Translations under genes and position numbers: made by a program
The notes under the pieces: generated by a model
Told to the model about the DNA's origin: nothing
The model's input: only the letters and a program-made list of their open reading frames with translations
The model's database searches: none
Part shown: positions 63,214 through 64,000 of the stretch, piece after piece
Numbering within the stretch: the first letter of the stretch is position 1
Layout: each line of letters starts with the position of its first letter
Source of the DNA: Pseudomonas nunensis
Lineage (GTDB): Bacteria; Pseudomonadota; Gammaproteobacteria; Pseudomonadales; Pseudomonadaceae
Length of the DNA stretch: 64,000 nt
Assembly (NCBI RefSeq): GCF_024296925.1
Contig: NZ_CP101125.1
Location: 4,280,501-4,344,500, forward strand
Reading direction: 5' to 3'

Positions 63214-64000
63214 ATGGTAGACCGCATCGAAATCAAGCATATGCGCGTGTTTATGCACTTGATGAAAGAAAAAAACGCGTCGCGGGTGGGCCTGCAAATC
63301 GGCCTGTCTCAGCAGGCAATCAGCGAATACCTGAAAAAACTCCGTGAAGAATTCAACGACGTCCTGTTCGTCAGAAACAGTAATGGCCTCACGCCAACTG
63401 ACTTTGCGTTCGAACTGGCGATCAAGTTTGAGCGAGTACTGGCCGAAGTCGACAAGCTGAACGACGATACGCCTTATGACCTCAAGAGTTTGAAACGCGA
63501 ATACACGATCATCGCCAATGAACATGCGCAACAAGCGATCATTCCGGTATTGGTGTCGAAAGTCATAGCCAGTGCACCCAACATAAGTTTCAAGATTCTT
63601 GATTTTTACCCAGAACAATACAAAGACATGTTGTTGTCGGGGGAAGCGGATCTTTTAATTGGATTCAAGGCGTTTATTGATCAAGGGCTCAATCAGATCG
63701 AGTTGAAAAAAGATCACTACGCCTGCGCGGTGGGCAATCGTTCCGACTTGATCAACCAGATTCACAGCCTGAAAGACCTCGAAAAATTCCCGCATGTCTC
63801 GGTCAGCAACCGGAAGGACCAGCTCAACGACACGGTGGACAGCTTTCTCAAAAAGCACGACATCTCAAGAAAGGTCATCGCGATATTGCCTTGCTACACC
63901 TCTTTGCAGCGTTTCCTGGACGCCAACGACGTTATTACGTTCCTGCCCTCGGCGCTGGCCCCGGGGGCCAATCTCAAGCTACTCGATCTTGATGACCAAC
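63214..64000 (+). CDS. LysR-family transcriptional regulator, N-terminal part
   Basis: Starts at the ATG at 63214 (MVDRIEIKHMRVFMHLMKEK) and is open to the end of the window, so the C-terminus is missing (262 codons visible). The winged helix-turn-helix is at about residues 10-65: ASRVGLQIGLSQQAISEYLK then LREEFNDVLFVRNSNGLTPT. The ligand-binding domain follows (EYTIIANEHAQQAIIPVLVS). Local GC is lower than in the surrounding genes. Start position agrees with LysR length, but the LysR-type palindrome directly before it leaves no room for a ribosome binding site. Likely regulates the divergent SDR gene. Confidence 0.93.
   Translation, partial: MVDRIEIKHMRVFMHLMKEKNASRVGLQIGLSQQAISEYLKKLREEFNDVLFVRNSNGLTPTDFAFELAIKFERVLAEVDKLNDDTPYDLKSLKREYTIIANEHAQQAIIPVLVSKVIASAPNISFKILDFYPEQYKDMLLSGEADLLIGFKAFIDQGLNQIELKKDHYACAVGNRSDLINQIHSLKDLEKFPHVSVSNRKDQLNDTVDSFLKKHDISRKVIAILPCYTSLQRFLDANDVITFLPSALAPGANLKLLDLDDQ

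Overview
The window comes from a fluorescent Pseudomonas (P. fluorescens group). The evidence is high GC with GC-ending codons, many dispersed REP/REPIN elements of the GTGGGAGCGGGCTTGCTCGC kind, and gene orders that match what I recall from Pseudomonas genomes (fadL-gpx-MFS-marR-cob; hda-perM-DUF2066-purMN; gltA/sdhCDAB-sucAB-lpd-sucCD; yjcH-actP-betX). It is core chromosome. I found no prophage, insertion sequence, CRISPR array, rRNA or tRNA.

Layout. 1-4.8 kb: 3' end of a hybrid sensor kinase, rmuC, a Sel1-type protein, a 1-kb AT-richer intergenic stretch, and two small unknown genes. 4.9-8.7 kb: fadL, an exported glutathione peroxidase-like protein, and a small regulon (marR, an MFS exporter and a 40-residue membrane peptide coupled to it) with palindromic operators. 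8.8-18.2 kb: ten late cobalamin genes on the minus strand (cobO, cobB, bluB, cobD, cobC, cobQ, cobU, cobT, cobC phosphatase, cobS), nearly all joined by ATGA overlaps and preceded by a cobalamin riboswitch. Together they take cobyrinate to adenosylcobalamin, including aerobic synthesis of the lower ligand. A REPIN has become the coding 3' end of cobB.

18.3-28.6 kb: unknown protein, sorbosone dehydrogenase-like lipoprotein, O-methyltransferase, two NlpC/P60 lipoproteins, hda, an AI-2E-family permease, a DUF2066 protein, purMN and a DUF3108 protein. 28.7-40.1 kb: chemoreceptor, exported amidohydrolase, OsmC, pirin, dienelactone hydrolase, htpG with a heat-shock type promoter, two thioesterases, a small lipoprotein, MAPEG and DUF599 membrane proteins, and brnQ. 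40.5-53.6 kb: the TCA supercluster sdhCDAB-sucAB-lpd-sucCD, divergent from gltA, with good sigma-70 promoters for both arms.

53.6-54.6 kb: a gene-free segment built of two inverted copies of a roughly 290-bp element around a hexamer repeat array. 54.6-64.0 kb: actP and yjcH (acetate uptake), a betaine-binding protein gene, a GH17 glucan enzyme, an unknown membrane protein, an alpha/beta hydrolase overlapping an MlaA-like gene, and a divergent pair: an SDR protein without the usual catalytic residues and a LysR regulator that runs off the end.

No wholly new system is obvious. The most interesting items are the REPIN-extended CobB, the 40-residue peptide of the marR regulon, the inverted-repeat and hexamer block, the A7 tract at the sdhC start, and the SDR/LysR pair.
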